Positions 1 through 9,530 of a stretch of DNA of 64,000 nucleotides are shown here, piece by piece. The notes beneath the pieces were generated by a model that had not been told where the DNA came from, did no database searches, and saw only the letters and a list, made by a program, of their open reading frames with translations. Origin of the DNA: Psychromonas sp. SP041 (GTDB taxonomy: Bacteria > Pseudomonadota > Gammaproteobacteria > Enterobacterales > Psychromonadaceae); the NCBI RefSeq assembly GCF_000470315.2, contig NZ_CBRF02000007.1, positions 81,711 through 145,710 on the forward strand, in the 5' to 3' direction. The position numbers were made by a program, and so were the translations under genes. Position 1 is the stretch's first letter. The number at the start of each line of letters is the position of its first letter.

Positions 1-255
1 TTAGTCTCGCGTTTAGAGTGGGGCGCTTGCCATCATTTACAACCGCTTAATGATGAAGAAAAACTAGGTGCTTTACAATTACGAGCTCAATTAAAGGGCA
101 TGCGTTTACCGATTGATGTAGGACGTTTTTTATTAAATCGTCTGTCTCGTGAAATGTGTATGTTGCTGAATACATTAGACCAATTAGACAATGCCTCATT
201 AGAAGCGAAACGAAAATTAACCATTCCTTTCGTTAAAGAAGTGTTACGTTTATAA
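1..255 (+). CDS. hda: DnaA inactivator Hda (3' part, 5' end outside window)
   Basis: Eighty-four codons are open from the first base to TAA at 253-255. The peptide contains [16 protein letters not shown] and ends TIPFVKEVL, which closely follows the C-terminal lid domain of Hda, the AAA+ protein that with the DNA-loaded beta clamp stimulates hydrolysis of DnaA-bound ATP and so limits re-initiation. The nucleotide-binding core and clamp-binding N-terminus lie off the left edge. The gene is convergent with the minus-strand block that follows and shares a terminator hairpin with it. Identification rests on recall of the family C-terminus. Confidence 0.88.
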   Translation, partial: LVSRLEWGACHHLQPLNDEEKLGALQLRAQLKGMRLPIDVGRFLLNRLSREMCMLLNTLDQLDNASLEAKRKLTIPFVKEVLRL

Positions 256-310
256 CTGGTTTATAAGTGAAAATGGATAGTTGACAACGTAAAATAAAAA
301 ACCAATTAAG

Positions 311-336
311 AAGCCACTTACTGAAGTGGCTTTTTA
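311..336. terminator. Bidirectional intrinsic terminator
   Basis: A nine-base-pair perfect stem (AAGCCACTT / AAGTGGCTT) with a four-base loop is followed by T-rich sequence on the plus strand and preceded by A-rich sequence. It lies between the convergent hda and DUF2069 genes, so it can serve both. Confidence 0.85.
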
Positions 337-371
337 ATTTTAGAGAGCGCCTTAAAGGCAGTTTTAATGGG

Positions 372-749
372 TCATTTCTTTTTTTTACGAATGCTTAACC
401 CAAGCTCTATCCCACGGTATTTAGCAAAGTAGATATTACCCGCTAAAAATAAACTCGCGAATATAAATTCAATAATAGCTAACCAAAGTTCCTGATCGTT
501 ACCCATGATAATGACACTGCCATGCATGATGTAGATAAGTGATATAAAACCACTCCATGCATAGGTATAAGGATTGCCCTGAACAATGCCTTTTAAAGGA
601 CATAACAATGGAATTAACCAAATAAGTGTTATTAAAACTGGGCTAATACCTAATGGAGGTGGTGATAAATAAAGGTGCCAAAGGGGAACCAATATTAATA
701 AACCAAAATATCCACATTGTGCAATACGTTGAAAATGTAAGGTGTTCAT
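372..749 (-). CDS. DUF2069 family membrane protein
   Basis: A 125-residue, strongly hydrophobic protein with about four predicted membrane segments (roughly residues 13-30, 35-52, 62-82 and 88-108) and a basic C-terminal tail ending in four lysines. Length, the WLIPLLCPLKG-type motif in the middle and its position next to an ArsC-like gene match the DUF2069 inner-membrane family of gammaproteobacteria, whose function is unknown. The start is 48 bases downstream of the arsC stop, so the two are probably cotranscribed. It ends just before the shared terminator. Confidence 0.75.
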   Translation of the reverse strand: MNTLHFQRIAQCGYFGLLILVPLWHLYLSPPPLGISPVLITLIWLIPLLCPLKGIVQGNPYTYAWSGFISLIYIMHGSVIIMGNDQELWLAIIEFIFASLFLAGNIYFAKYRGIELGLSIRKKKK

Positions 750-796
750 TTAATCCCTTTATCGTTAATGCTATTAATAAAAAGCAAAGTTTACAA

Positions 797-1147
797 CTAA
801 AGTATCGCGAGTACTGATTCAGGTGGACGGCCAATCGCAGCTTTTCCATTTGCCACTACAATCGGACGCTCAATTAGTTTCGGGTTCGCTTGTAAAGCGA
901 TTACTAAAGTCGACTCATCATGCTCTGAAGCAAGGTTTAGTTCTTTATATAGCGTTTCTTTCGTGCGCATTAGTTGTCGTGCAGAGTCAAAACCTAATTG
1001 TGAAATAAGTGTTTTAATCGTCTCTACTGACGGTGGATTCTCTAAGTACTTTATTATATCAACCGTATTTTTTTCATTATCGACTAACGCTAATGTTTCA
1101 CGGCTTTTAGAGCAACGTGGATTGTGGTAAAAAGTAATATCTGTCAT
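797..1147 (-). CDS. arsC: ArsC-family reductase (YfgD-like)
   Basis: A 116-residue thioredoxin-fold protein of the glutaredoxin-dependent ArsC family. The N-terminal HNPRCSKSRET carries the catalytic cysteine (Cys12) in its phosphate-binding loop, and the arginines in LMRTKE and near ERPIV are at the usual ArsC positions. Known members reduce arsenate with glutathione and glutaredoxin. The chromosomal YfgD branch, found like this one beside hda and DUF2069 genes, is not in an ars operon and may have another physiological substrate. No arsR or arsB neighbours are present, so a dedicated arsenic role is unsupported. Confidence 0.85.
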   Translation of the reverse strand: MTDITFYHNPRCSKSRETLALVDNEKNTVDIIKYLENPPSVETIKTLISQLGFDSARQLMRTKETLYKELNLASEHDESTLVIALQANPKLIERPIVVANGKAAIGRPPESVLAIL

Positions 1148-1172
1148 AACAACCTCGTATTATATTAAGTCT

Positions 1173-1613
1173 TTATTCGGCAGGCCAAATAGCAATGTAG
1201 TCTTCTAAATTATCTGGGTCAACTTGCGTTTCTGATACAATTTTACCTCGAATTGAATGACCCCCTTTATGCATAGCTGACTGGCTTCCTGTTATTAAAG
1301 GATGCCATTCAGGTAATGGTTTCTCTTCAATTAATCGTTTATAAGCACAACTCGCTGGCAACCAATGAAATTGTTCAATATCATCCAATGATATTTTTAC
1401 GCAGTCAGGCACTATTTTTAATCGATTTTCATACTTTTTACATCGACAGGTTTTTGTATGTAAAAGATGACAAGCCACATTGGTAAAATGTAACGCTTCT
1501 GTTTCATCATCAATTATTTTATTAAGACAGCATTTACCACAACCATCACAAAGTGATTCCCATTCATTTTGAGACATTTGTGACAGTGTTTTAGTTTCCC
1601 AGAAATTATTCAT
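1173..1613 (-). CDS. ycgN: YcgN family cysteine-cluster protein (UPF0260)
   Basis: A 146-residue cytoplasmic protein with the CDGCGKCC cluster at residues 22-29, additional cysteines further on (CHLLHTKTCRCKKY), and the family's conserved WHPLITG and LEDYIAIWP motifs near the C-terminus. The cysteine pattern suggests a zinc or iron-sulfur site, but no biochemical role is established. It lies 16 bases downstream of the lytic transglycosylase gene in the same minus-strand run, next to ycgL and the min operon, an arrangement seen in related bacteria. Confidence 0.85.
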   Translation of the reverse strand: MNNFWETKTLSQMSQNEWESLCDGCGKCCLNKIIDDETEALHFTNVACHLLHTKTCRCKKYENRLKIVPDCVKISLDDIEQFHWLPASCAYKRLIEEKPLPEWHPLITGSQSAMHKGGHSIRGKIVSETQVDPDNLEDYIAIWPAE

Positions 1614-1629
1614 TTATTACTCTTTTCTC

Positions 1630-2655
1630 TTACTTAACTACGATCGGTGGTGACATAATACGTTCAGATAAGTAAGTTACTGCGGTAGCAAAATAATAAG
1701 AACGATTCCAATGCATTAATACTTTATAATTATTGTACGCGAGATAAACTCGGCCATTTTTATCATCAGGAATAACGATAGAAGCTTGTAATTCTACGTT
1801 AGGTAAGTCTTGTCCTTCATATCGACGAACGCCTAAAGCTTGCCATTCTGCTAATGATTTTTGTTGTTTAATACCCGCTAGCTCAACATCGAAGCCTTCA
1901 GGTAACCTAACTTGACGTCCCCATATATGAGTATCATCCCAACCTTCAGTTTTAAGGTAGTTAGCGGCTGAAGCAAAAACATCGCCCGGTGTATTCCAGA
2001 TATCTTTTTTACCATCACCGTCGTAATCAACGGCATAATTCAAGTATGACGTTGGCATAAATTGTACTTGACCCATCGCACCTGCCCATGAACCAATGAA
2101 TTTATCTTGGGTAATGTGACCTTGCTCTAGGATGGTCAGTGCTGCAAATAATTGTTTTTTGAATAACGTTTCACGACGACCTTCATAAGCCATCGTTGTT
2201 AAAGATGAAATAACATAATGACGTCCAGTTAAACGACCAAAGTTAGTTTCGATACCCCATAAAGCAACAATAAAACGCGGTTGTACTCCGTATTCTTTAC
2301 CGATTTTTTGTAGCAGGTGATAATGCTTTTTGTAAGCCGCTCTTGCTTGTTTAATTTTCCAATCAGGTACTGCTCTTGGAATATACGTATCTAATGTCAT
2401 TTTAAATTCAGGTTGTTGCTTATCTGAAGACACACTGCGTTGTAAAAACTTAACGTCTTTAAAGGCATTATTGACTGTCTTTTCATCAATACCTGACTCG
2501 ATGGCTTCTTTTTTAAGATCGTCTACATATTTAGTAAATGAAATGTCACGCTCAGTGTTTGCAAAACTACTTGTAGAAAAGCTACATAAAGTGATAATAG
2601 ATAAACTTTTTAGAAAATAGTTGATGTTTTTTGAAAATAAATTAATTGTTTTCAT
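1630..2655 (-). CDS. Lytic murein transglycosylase (MltB-like, SLT_2 domain)
   Basis: A 341-residue exported protein. Residues 1-32 form a signal peptide ending SFA. The rest matches the MltB-type lytic transglycosylase family: FIVALWGIETNFGR around residues 128-141 carries the catalytic glutamate, followed by GAMGQVQFMPTSYLNYAVDYDGDGK. Such enzymes cleave the MurNAc-GlcNAc bond in the periplasm, leaving 1,6-anhydroMurNAc. There is no lipobox cysteine and no C-terminal peptidoglycan-binding repeat, so it looks soluble or loosely held. Its ATG overlaps the ycgL stop by four bases, so the two are translationally coupled. Confidence 0.87.
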   Translation of the reverse strand: MKTINLFSKNINYFLKSLSIITLCSFSTSSFANTERDISFTKYVDDLKKEAIESGIDEKTVNNAFKDVKFLQRSVSSDKQQPEFKMTLDTYIPRAVPDWKIKQARAAYKKHYHLLQKIGKEYGVQPRFIVALWGIETNFGRLTGRHYVISSLTTMAYEGRRETLFKKQLFAALTILEQGHITQDKFIGSWAGAMGQVQFMPTSYLNYAVDYDGDGKKDIWNTPGDVFASAANYLKTEGWDDTHIWGRQVRLPEGFDVELAGIKQQKSLAEWQALGVRRYEGQDLPNVELQASIVIPDDKNGRVYLAYNNYKVLMHWNRSYYFATAVTYLSERIMSPPIVVK

Positions 2656-2942
2656 GACTCTGATTCCAATTGCTGTAGTTTACGATTTTTATGGTCTTTT
2701 AAATAATCGATAGGTGGTGGTGGTAACTGTAAGTAAAAACCTGAATCAGTTACTGCTTTGATCACTCTAGAGGCCTCTGCCATCGCCATTTTTGTGGTTT
2801 CTTTGATATTTAATATAGAAACTAATTGTGGTGGCCCAAATTGTTCTAGCAAAGGAGTAGGGACTTGAGAGAAGTCATCTCGTTTTGCAACAAAAATATA
2901 GGTTTGTGGTTTACGGATACTTTTATATACAGCACATAACAT
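2652..2942 (-). CDS. ycgL: YcgL domain protein (UPF0745)
   Basis: A 96-residue small cytoplasmic protein beginning MLCAVYKSIRKPQTYIFV and carrying the LPPPPIDYL motif near residue 75, both characteristic of YcgL. Function is unknown. The gene is divergent from minC, sharing a 126-base intergenic region, and overlaps the start of the lytic transglycosylase gene. The YcgL-min adjacency is conserved in enterobacteria and vibrios, which strengthens the assignment. Confidence 0.87.
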   Translation of the reverse strand: MLCAVYKSIRKPQTYIFVAKRDDFSQVPTPLLEQFGPPQLVSILNIKETTKMAMAEASRVIKAVTDSGFYLQLPPPPIDYLKDHKNRKLQQLESES

Positions 2943-3068
2943 AATACTTATCTAGCCCTTTGCTTGCCTAATGTTGATGCAAACTATAACATGCATAAGC
3001 ATTTATTTTTTATAGAAATTGACTGAATTTTATGTCAAATAATAAAGATTTAATTAGAAAGGACAATT

Positions 3069-3812
3069 ATGACGTTAAAATCGTTAAATTTTACCTTGTT
3101 AGTAGTAAACCTAGACAGTGAAAACCTTTCAGAGCTAGCCGAAGAATTAAATAAAAGGCGTTTAATGGCTCCAGAATTTTTCGCTAAGACGCCAATGGTA
3201 GTGAATATTGTAGAAACATCGTTAAATATCGATTTTTTACAATTGCAAAAAACCGTTGAAGAGCATGGTTTTATTTTGACAGGTATTACAGGCAAAGTGT
3301 CAGAACAGCAAAAACAACAAGCAAGTCAATATTCGATTGCTGTATTGCACGGTTCGAAAAGACAAATCGTTAAAACTGCCCCTACTGAGCAAAAATCAGA
3401 ACAGGACGCGGATTCAACAAAAGACATTAAAGAAAGCACTGAAGCATCGCCGGAAGAATCATTTGTTCCTGGCGAAGTGAAAACGAAAGTGCATAGTGGC
3501 CGAGTTCGCTCAGGCCAACAGATTTATGCTAAAGAGTGTGATTTGGTGATTAGTGGTGATGTAGGCGCAGGTGCCGAAGTTATTGCTGATGGCAATATTC
3601 ACATTTACGGAACGCTAAGAGGTAAAGCATTAGCGGGTGCCATGGGTAATACTGGCGCGGCTATTTTTTGTACTGTATTAGAGCCTGAATTAGTATCAAT
3701 CGCAGGTGTTTATAAATTAAGTGAAACATTACCAGAGGATATGTGGTCAACCTCTTGCTCTGTTTCTTTAGAAGATCAGAATATGGTCTTTTCAAGTTTA
3801 AATAAAATTTAA
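3069..3812 (+). CDS. minC: Septum site-determining protein MinC
   Basis: A 247-residue FtsZ-assembly inhibitor. The N-terminal domain (about 1-105) would act on FtsZ. A Glu/Ser/Thr-rich linker (about 110-140) follows, then the C-terminal beta-helix (about 145-247) with VHSGRVRSGQQIYA and GDVGAGAEVIADGNIHIYG, the MinD-binding and dimerising part. A GAAAGGA-like ribosome site precedes ATG. It is the first gene of minCDE, and MinD recruits it to the membrane at the poles. Full length for the family. Confidence 0.95.
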   Translation: MTLKSLNFTLLVVNLDSENLSELAEELNKRRLMAPEFFAKTPMVVNIVETSLNIDFLQLQKTVEEHGFILTGITGKVSEQQKQQASQYSIAVLHGSKRQIVKTAPTEQKSEQDADSTKDIKESTEASPEESFVPGEVKTKVHSGRVRSGQQIYAKECDLVISGDVGAGAEVIADGNIHIYGTLRGKALAGAMGNTGAAIFCTVLEPELVSIAGVYKLSETLPEDMWSTSCSVSLEDQNMVFSSLNKI

Positions 3813-3830
3813 AATACAAAGGAAAGTTAT

Positions 3831-4643
3831 ATGGCAAAGGTAATTGTTGTCACGTCTGGTAAAGGTGGTGTTGGTAAAACAACAAGCAGTGCAGCTATTG
3901 GCACTGGTTTAGCTAAAACAGGTGCTAAAACTGTCATCATTGATTTTGATATCGGTTTAAGAAATTTAGATTTGATCATGGGTTGTGAACGCCGTGTGGT
4001 TTACGATCTTATCAATGTTATTAACGGCGAAGCAAATTTGCAACAAGCATTAGTAAAAGATAAACGTGTAGAAACACTTTATATTTTACCTGCATCTCAA
4101 ACGCGTAATAAAGATGCTTTATCACAAGAAGGTGTTGCAGAAGTTATCGAAGCGTTAAAAGCGGATGGCTTTGAATACATTATTTGTGATTCACCAGCAG
4201 GTATTGAGCAAGGTGCAATGATGGCATTGTATTTTGCTGATGAAGCGATTGTAACGACAAACCCCGAAGTATCGTCGGTGCGAGATTCAGACCGTATTAC
4301 AGGTATGTTATCAAGCAAATCATATCGTTCAGAAAAACAAATGGAACCGGTTAAGGTTCATTTGTTGATCACACGTTATAGCCCTGAGCGTGTTGAGCGT
4401 GAAGAAATGCTTAGCATTGAAGATATTGATGACTTATTAGGCATTGATTTATTAGGTGTGATCCCTGAATCTAAGGATGTATTAAGCGCATCTAACTTAG
4501 GTGAACCAGTGATACTGAACCAAGAAAGTGATGCAGGTAAAGCTTATCAAGATGCAGTAGACAGACTATTAGGTCACCAACGTGATTTACGTTTTGTTAC
4601 TGTTGAAAAGAAAGGCTTTTTAAGCCGCATATTTGGAGGGTAA
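3831..4643 (+). CDS. minD: Septum site-determining ATPase MinD
   Basis: A 270-residue ParA/MinD-type ATPase. GKGGVGKTT at residues 10-18 is the deviant Walker A motif, with DFDIGLRNLDL as the following switch region and CDSPAGIE as Walker B. The last residues (KKGFLSRIFGG) form the amphipathic membrane-targeting helix used to bind the inner membrane in the ATP state. MinD recruits MinC and is released by MinE, giving the pole-to-pole oscillation that places the septum at midcell. It lies 18 bases after minC and one base before the minE start codon. Confidence 0.97.
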   Translation: MAKVIVVTSGKGGVGKTTSSAAIGTGLAKTGAKTVIIDFDIGLRNLDLIMGCERRVVYDLINVINGEANLQQALVKDKRVETLYILPASQTRNKDALSQEGVAEVIEALKADGFEYIICDSPAGIEQGAMMALYFADEAIVTTNPEVSSVRDSDRITGMLSSKSYRSEKQMEPVKVHLLITRYSPERVEREEMLSIEDIDDLLGIDLLGVIPESKDVLSASNLGEPVILNQESDAGKAYQDAVDRLLGHQRDLRFVTVEKKGFLSRIFGG

Positions 4644-4644
4644 G

Positions 4645-4911
4645 ATGGGATTATTACAATACTTTAGAAAGGATAAACCTAAAAAAGGTACTGCAAAATT
4701 AGCAAAGGATCGCTTACAAATTATTGTTGCTCATGAGCACTCTAGTTTTGATGTCCCTTCATATATGCCTGAGTTACAAAAAGAGTTAGTCGCAGTTATC
4801 CGTAAATATATGGATATATCATCTGATGATGTTAAATGTGAATTTAATGATAGAGCAGATGATGACATGTCTGTCTTAGAAGTTAATGTAACGTTACCTA
4901 AACTAAAGTAA
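4645..4911 (+). CDS. minE: Cell division topological specificity factor MinE
   Basis: An 88-residue protein starting MGLLQYFRKDK. The chosen ATG at 4645 is preceded by GGAGGG (4635-4640) inside the end of minD and gives the conserved N-terminal membrane helix. An in-frame ATG four codons upstream would use no ribosome site. KDRLQIIVAHE is the contact helix/strand that stimulates MinD ATPase, and the C-terminal half (about 35-88) is the dimeric topological specificity domain ending VNVTLPKLK. It closes the minCDE operon ahead of a strong terminator. Confidence 0.95.
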   Translation: MGLLQYFRKDKPKKGTAKLAKDRLQIIVAHEHSSFDVPSYMPELQKELVAVIRKYMDISSDDVKCEFNDRADDDMSVLEVNVTLPKLK

Positions 4912-4985
4912 GTTTTCGATGATTTATTCACTTTGCTCATCGCTAAGTGAATAGATATAAGGATATTGCTGCTTCTTCTTACTAT

Positions 4986-5015
4986 AAAAAATGCGACTAC
5001 TAAGTCGCATTTTTT
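4986..5015. terminator. Bidirectional terminator between minE and ppiA
   Basis: AAAAATGCGACT, a four-base loop, then AGTCGCATTTTT form a 12-base-pair stem with A and T tracts on both sides. It lies between convergent minE and the cyclophilin gene. Confidence 0.9.
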
Positions 5016-5043
5016 GTGGTCATAACATTATTTTATTAACGTA

Positions 5044-5592
5044 TTATTCAGCGCTATCTTTTACTAATGTAATTTTATTAATAATAACAGGCTCTACAGG
5101 TTTATCTTGTGATGCTGTTTTAACGTTAGCTATTTTATCAACTACCTCTAAACCTACTGTCACTTTACCAAATACTGCATAACCCCATTTATTAGTGCTT
5201 GCATCCAAAAATGAATTATCTTTTTGATTAATAAAGAACTGACGAGAAGCTGAATGAGGATTGCCAGTACGTGCCATTGAAATAGTACCTCGTTCATTAC
5301 TCAATCCATTTTTAGACTCGTTCTGAATCGATGCGAGCGTCTCTAAACGTTGACCTGATGCTAAGAAACCACCACCTTGGATCATAAAGCCTTCAATAAC
5401 TCGGTGAAAAGTTGTTTCTTTGAATTCATCTCTTTTAATGTAAGCTAAAAAGTTAGCCACAGTTTTAGGCGCCTTTTCAGGATATAACTCGACAGTTATT
5501 TGTCCTTGGTTAGTATCAATCACCACACTTGGGTTGGCTGCTAGTGCTATATGGCTTGTTAATAATAAAATGAATGCCGTAATGTATTTCAT
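5044..5592 (-). CDS. ppiA: Periplasmic cyclophilin-type peptidyl-prolyl isomerase
   Basis: A 182-residue protein with an 18-residue signal peptide (cleavage after IALA). The cyclophilin core follows: FHRVIEGFMIQGGGF around residues 62-76 carries the catalytic arginine, SMARTGNPHSASRQFFIN the substrate groove, and WGYAVFGKV the C-terminal half. It would catalyse cis-trans isomerisation of X-Pro bonds in exported proteins. The signal peptide favours PpiA over cytoplasmic PpiB, although short gammaproteobacterial forms are sometimes named either way. Transcribed alone, convergent with minE. Confidence 0.88.
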   Translation of the reverse strand: MKYITAFILLLTSHIALAANPSVVIDTNQGQITVELYPEKAPKTVANFLAYIKRDEFKETTFHRVIEGFMIQGGGFLASGQRLETLASIQNESKNGLSNERGTISMARTGNPHSASRQFFINQKDNSFLDASTNKWGYAVFGKVTVGLEVVDKIANVKTASQDKPVEPVIINKITLVKDSAE

Positions 5593-5702
5593 GGTGATTC
5601 CTTGTGTTTGTTTTTTGTATTTAAATACTAATTTAAATTAGTATTTAAAAGTTGTAGTGAATACTAATTTGTTGTTAGGAAAAGTTCTAACATAATCGCT
5701 AA

Positions 5703-6287
5703 TTAAAACACTTGCATCTGTTCGTTTAGTTCTTGGTCTTCAACTATTTGAGCCAATAAAAGTGATAATTGTTTATTCATGCGTTTAGTAATATTGGCTA
5801 TATTAGCTGAGAAAGCAGCATCCCATTGTTTGTTTGAACGAAATAACTTGATGAAGGAGTTACCTTGGTGTGTTAATGCCACTTTAACCATCATTTGTGA
5901 TGAGACATCGTAGCTAGCTGTATTTTCTGTCACTGTAGCAAGTGCTTTAACTAATTTAATATCGACCTTGTAATCGCTTGTATGAGCGATCTTTAATTGA
6001 TTATCTGTCCAAGCTTTAGTTAAACTTTTTTCAATTAATAAACGTAAAGATTGTTGTTCATTAATGAGTTGTGCAACATTATCGCCATCAACTATTTCAA
6101 TCAAATGACGAGCTACTCTTTCATCTTGGCTATTAATTACCCAGGGTTGTGGGTTTGTAAAAGTATAAGCTCCTTTTTCAATATTAAGCTCGGGCATTAT
6201 ATTGGTATAAGAAGGGGTCGAAGTACAACTGATTAATGTTAATAAACTGGTGATGATTAATAATGATTTGAAAAAAGCATTAAACAT
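5703..6287 (-). CDS. YajG-like outer-membrane lipoprotein
   Basis: A 194-residue putative lipoprotein. Residues 1-21 form a lipoprotein signal with lipobox LISC (Cys21), followed by serine and threonine with no aspartate at +2, predicting transfer to the outer membrane. The mature part carries SQDERVARHLIEI and a C-terminal stretch of amphipathic helices, resembling the YajG (DUF1425-type) family of unknown function. The identification rests on overall pattern and size. It lies 110 bases upstream of the cyclophilin gene on the same strand. Confidence 0.55.
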   Translation of the reverse strand: MFNAFFKSLLIITSLLTLISCTSTPSYTNIMPELNIEKGAYTFTNPQPWVINSQDERVARHLIEIVDGDNVAQLINEQQSLRLLIEKSLTKAWTDNQLKIAHTSDYKVDIKLVKALATVTENTASYDVSSQMMVKVALTHQGNSFIKLFRSNKQWDAAFSANIANITKRMNKQLSLLLAQIVEDQELNEQMQVF

Positions 6288-7172
6288 TTTAAGATCCTAA
6301 TAAGAGAATTAAAAACACATCATAACAAACCTATTATTGAAGCGAATTAATAAATCTATCTGTTGGGATTAATTGTTTTAATTTTCACCCCAAATAATTT
6401 TAAAAATGACATTTAGCATAAAACAAGCTGTTTTTTATCATTAATACCTATTATTTTCCACTTTCAATAAATAAATGTGTCTATGAGTTTATAAAAACAT
6501 TTTATGTAAAATATGATCAATATTACTGGTTTTTTATAAGATGAGATCTCCGTCATATTAACTTAATCTTTCTGTAACACTGATGAAGTCTAGGCTAGCG
6601 ATGGTTATCCACTTTTTCTGTGGATAACTCTGTGGGAAGTTAATGAAGATCGTTCTGAAACCCTTGATATGACTTGGCTCTGGTTAAATAGAGTTATTTT
6701 TAACCGTAAAAAATAACCTTTGTTTTTCAACTGGTTATAATCGTCAAGTGGTTTTTTTTAGGTTTCCAAGGTTACCTTCAATATCCCTTTTGTTTTTTAG
6801 TCTGTCAATAGATTTCTGTGAATATATAGGGAATAAATATATTTATTTATATTGACAAAGTTTTCCTTTAAGGAATCTTAACCGCTCGTTTAATGAGCGG
6901 CATATTTGGTGGATATACTCAATTGATACACTATGCCTGTTATGCCACTTAATATTTTTTATTAATAGTTAAGGTATTTTATGACTGTTTTGTAGCATTT
7001 TTGTTAATAGAAAGATTAAGTTCGACATTAGATATCTCTATAAGCTCTATTTCCCTTAGTTTTCTAAACTCGCTTAATTTTTTATCAATATATTATTTTA
7101 AAAAATCATCCTACCGTTGCTCATTAGTAATGGTAAGATTAACGACTACACCAAGAGATATAATGAGGATCT
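6288..7172. other. Long AT-rich intergenic region upstream of uvrB
   Basis: No credible coding sequence in about 885 bases. It holds an inverted pair of DnaA-box-like 9-mers at 6605-6627, three GATC sites (near 6512, 6543 and 6647), and a six-base-pair hairpin CCGCTC/GAGCGG at 6882-6900 without a T tract. Promoters for uvrB and for the divergent lipoprotein gene must lie here. I found no well-matching LexA box ahead of uvrB. Confidence 0.6.
6605..6627. promoter_or_regulatory. Inverted pair of DnaA-box-like sites
   Basis: TTATCCACT at 6605-6613 differs from the TTATCCACA consensus in one base. TGTGGATAA at 6619-6627 is the exact reverse complement of the consensus. They face each other across five T-rich bases. 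Whether DnaA binds here is inference. Confidence 0.45.
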
Positions 7173-9197
7173 ATGAGTAAACCGTTTGAGTTAGTTTGTC
7201 CTTTCTCTCCCGCTGGAGATCAACCACAAGCGATTACTAAATTAGTTGAAGGCATAGAGTCCGGTCTTGCGTTTCAAACATTGTTGGGTGTAACAGGGTC
7301 AGGAAAAACATTCACCTTAGCCAATACCATCGCTCAATTAAATAAACCGACTTTAATTTTGGCACCCAATAAAACACTGGCTGCACAATTATACGGTGAG
7401 ATGAAAGCTTTTTTCCCCAATAATGCGGTTGAGTATTTTGTTTCTTATTATGACTATTACCAACCTGAAGCCTATGTTCCTAGCTCAGATTCCTTTATAG
7501 AAAAAGATGCAGCAGTTAATGCCCATATTGAACAGATGCGTTTATCTGCAACAAAAGCGTTATTAGAGCGTGATGATGTGGTGTTAGTGGCATCCGTTTC
7601 TGCTATTTATGGCTTAGGTGATCCACAGTCTTATTTAAAGATGATGTTGCATATTAGTGTGGGTGAAATCATTTCTAGTAGAGAAATTTTACAACGTCTA
7701 GTGGATATTCAATACACACGTAATGAAACAGAGTTAAGCCGAGGTACTTTCCGTGTGCGTGGGGAAGTGGTTGATATCTTTCCTGCTGATTCAGAAAAAC
7801 AAGCTATTCGAATTGAGCTCTTTGATGATGAAGTAGAAAATATTAGTGTGTTTGACCCATTAACAGGTCAACAAATTGAGCAATTGTCACGTACTACTAT
7901 TTTTCCTAAAACTCACTATGTAACCCCTAAAGAGCAAATTTTTAAAGCGATAGAAGGTATTAAAGAAGAGTTACAAGATCGTAAGAAAACCTTCTTAGCT
8001 GAAAATAAATTGATAGAAGAACAGCGTATTTCACAACGTACTTTGTATGATTTAGAGATGATGAATGAATTAGGTTACTGTTCTGGTATTGAAAATTACT
8101 CTCGCTACTTATCTAGTCGTGGAATAGGGGAAGCACCGCCGACCTTATTTGATTACTTACCTAGCAACGGATTATTAGTCATTGATGAAAGCCATGTTAC
8201 CGTGCCACAAATTGGTGCTATGTATAAAGGTGACCGATCTCGTAAAGAAAACTTAGTTAATTATGGTTTCCGTTTACCGTCTGCATTGGATAATCGTCCA
8301 TTAAAATTTGAAGAGTTTGAAAAACTCGCACCCCAAACTATTTATGTGTCGGCTACTCCGAGTGATTATGAAATAAATAAATCACAAGGAGATATTATTA
8401 GACAGGTGATTCGTCCAACGGGTTTGTTAGATCCCATTATCGAAGTACGTCCAGTGGCTACACAGGTTGATGACTTATTATCTGAAATTAATATTCGTGT
8501 TCCAAAAAATGAACGTGTGTTAGTGACCACGCTAACTAAGCGTATGGCAGAAGATTTAACGGAATACTTAAGTGAACATGGTATTAAAGTGCGTTATTTA
8601 CATTCAGATGTTGATACGGTTGAGCGAGTTGAGATTATTCGAGACTTACGCTTAGGTGTATTTGATGTATTGATCGGTATTAACTTATTACGTGAAGGGT
8701 TAGATATTCCTGAAGTTTCTTTAGTGACGATTCTAGATGCAGATAAAGAAGGCTTCTTACGTTCAGAGCGTTCTCTCATTCAAACCATGGGGAGAGCGGC
8801 GCGTAATTTAGAAGGTAAAGCGATTCTTTATGCCGATAGAATTACTGAATCAATGCGTAAAGCCATTAAAGTCACGGAAGATAGACGAATACTGCAAGAT
8901 GATTTTAATAAAGCTAATGGCATTGAACCTAAAGGTTTATCTAAAGAAGTCACTGATGTGATGCAGTTAGGGCAAAAACCTCAACCGAAAAGCAATATCA
9001 CACCTATTAATGTGGCAGAAAACGGTGGTTCATATAATGCCAAGAAACCATTACGTACAGAGAAAGATATCTTAAAAGAGATCGCAAAAATTGAAAAACA
9101 GATGTTTGCTTTTGCTAAAGATTTGGAATTTGAAAAAGCGGCACAATTACGTGACCAAGTGACAAAATTACACGAGCGACTGTTGTCTGTAGGGTAA
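7173..9197 (+). CDS. uvrB: UvrABC excision repair helicase subunit UvrB
   Basis: A full-length 674-residue UvrB. GVTGSGKT (about residues 39-46) is Walker [15 protein letters not shown] (about 92-105) is the beta-hairpin that clamps damaged DNA, DESH (about 338-341) is the helicase motif II, and [11 protein letters not shown] is motif VI. The C-terminal UVR domain (about 630-670, [11 protein letters not shown]) binds UvrA and UvrC. UvrB verifies lesions delivered by UvrA and loads UvrC for dual incision. ATG is preceded by AATGAGGATCT. In E. coli the gene is SOS-controlled; no clear SOS box is visible here. Confidence 0.97.
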   Translation: MSKPFELVCPFSPAGDQPQAITKLVEGIESGLAFQTLLGVTGSGKTFTLANTIAQLNKPTLILAPNKTLAAQLYGEMKAFFPNNAVEYFVSYYDYYQPEAYVPSSDSFIEKDAAVNAHIEQMRLSATKALLERDDVVLVASVSAIYGLGDPQSYLKMMLHISVGEIISSREILQRLVDIQYTRNETELSRGTFRVRGEVVDIFPADSEKQAIRIELFDDEVENISVFDPLTGQQIEQLSRTTIFPKTHYVTPKEQIFKAIEGIKEELQDRKKTFLAENKLIEEQRISQRTLYDLEMMNELGYCSGIENYSRYLSSRGIGEAPPTLFDYLPSNGLLVIDESHVTVPQIGAMYKGDRSRKENLVNYGFRLPSALDNRPLKFEEFEKLAPQTIYVSATPSDYEINKSQGDIIRQVIRPTGLLDPIIEVRPVATQVDDLLSEINIRVPKNERVLVTTLTKRMAEDLTEYLSEHGIKVRYLHSDVDTVERVEIIRDLRLGVFDVLIGINLLREGLDIPEVSLVTILDADKEGFLRSERSLIQTMGRAARNLEGKAILYADRITESMRKAIKVTEDRRILQDDFNKANGIEPKGLSKEVTDVMQLGQKPQPKSNITPINVAENGGSYNAKKPLRTEKDILKEIAKIEKQMFAFAKDLEFEKAAQLRDQVTKLHERLLSVG

Positions 9198-9530
9198 TGC
9201 GCGACAACATTGTTATAGAAATTTTGTTATAGAAGACACTGTTATGAGAACATTATTATAGAAGACACGGTTATAGAAAACATTATTTACTATAGAGCGA
9301 TTCACTAGAGCTAGTTACAGTAGGGTTCTAAACCGTGTCATTATTGTAACGATTTGTTAGTGGCGCTTTGTGAATAGCATTGCGGAAGCTTTTACTAGAT
9401 AGTGTCATTTAAATCTTATGTTTGTTTTGATGAGCAAAATAAACATAAGATTAATTCTTATCAAATTATATTTTTAATCTTGCAGCGTTAACTCGTTAAT
9501 TAAAGATGTAAGCTGAAATCTTAATAATAT
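9198..9530. other. Intergenic region with a tandem 29/30-bp duplication
   Basis: No gene. Immediately after uvrB, two units of about 30 bases (9227-9255 and 9256-9285), both containing TTATAGAAGACAC, lie in tandem, preceded by a partial third. The remainder is AT-rich with no clear terminator. Confidence 0.6.

Noticed and set aside
6700..7172. LexA/SOS box upstream of uvrB
   Set aside because: I looked for CTG-N10-CAG; the nearest candidate (CTGGTTATAATCGTCA near 6730) breaks the second half.
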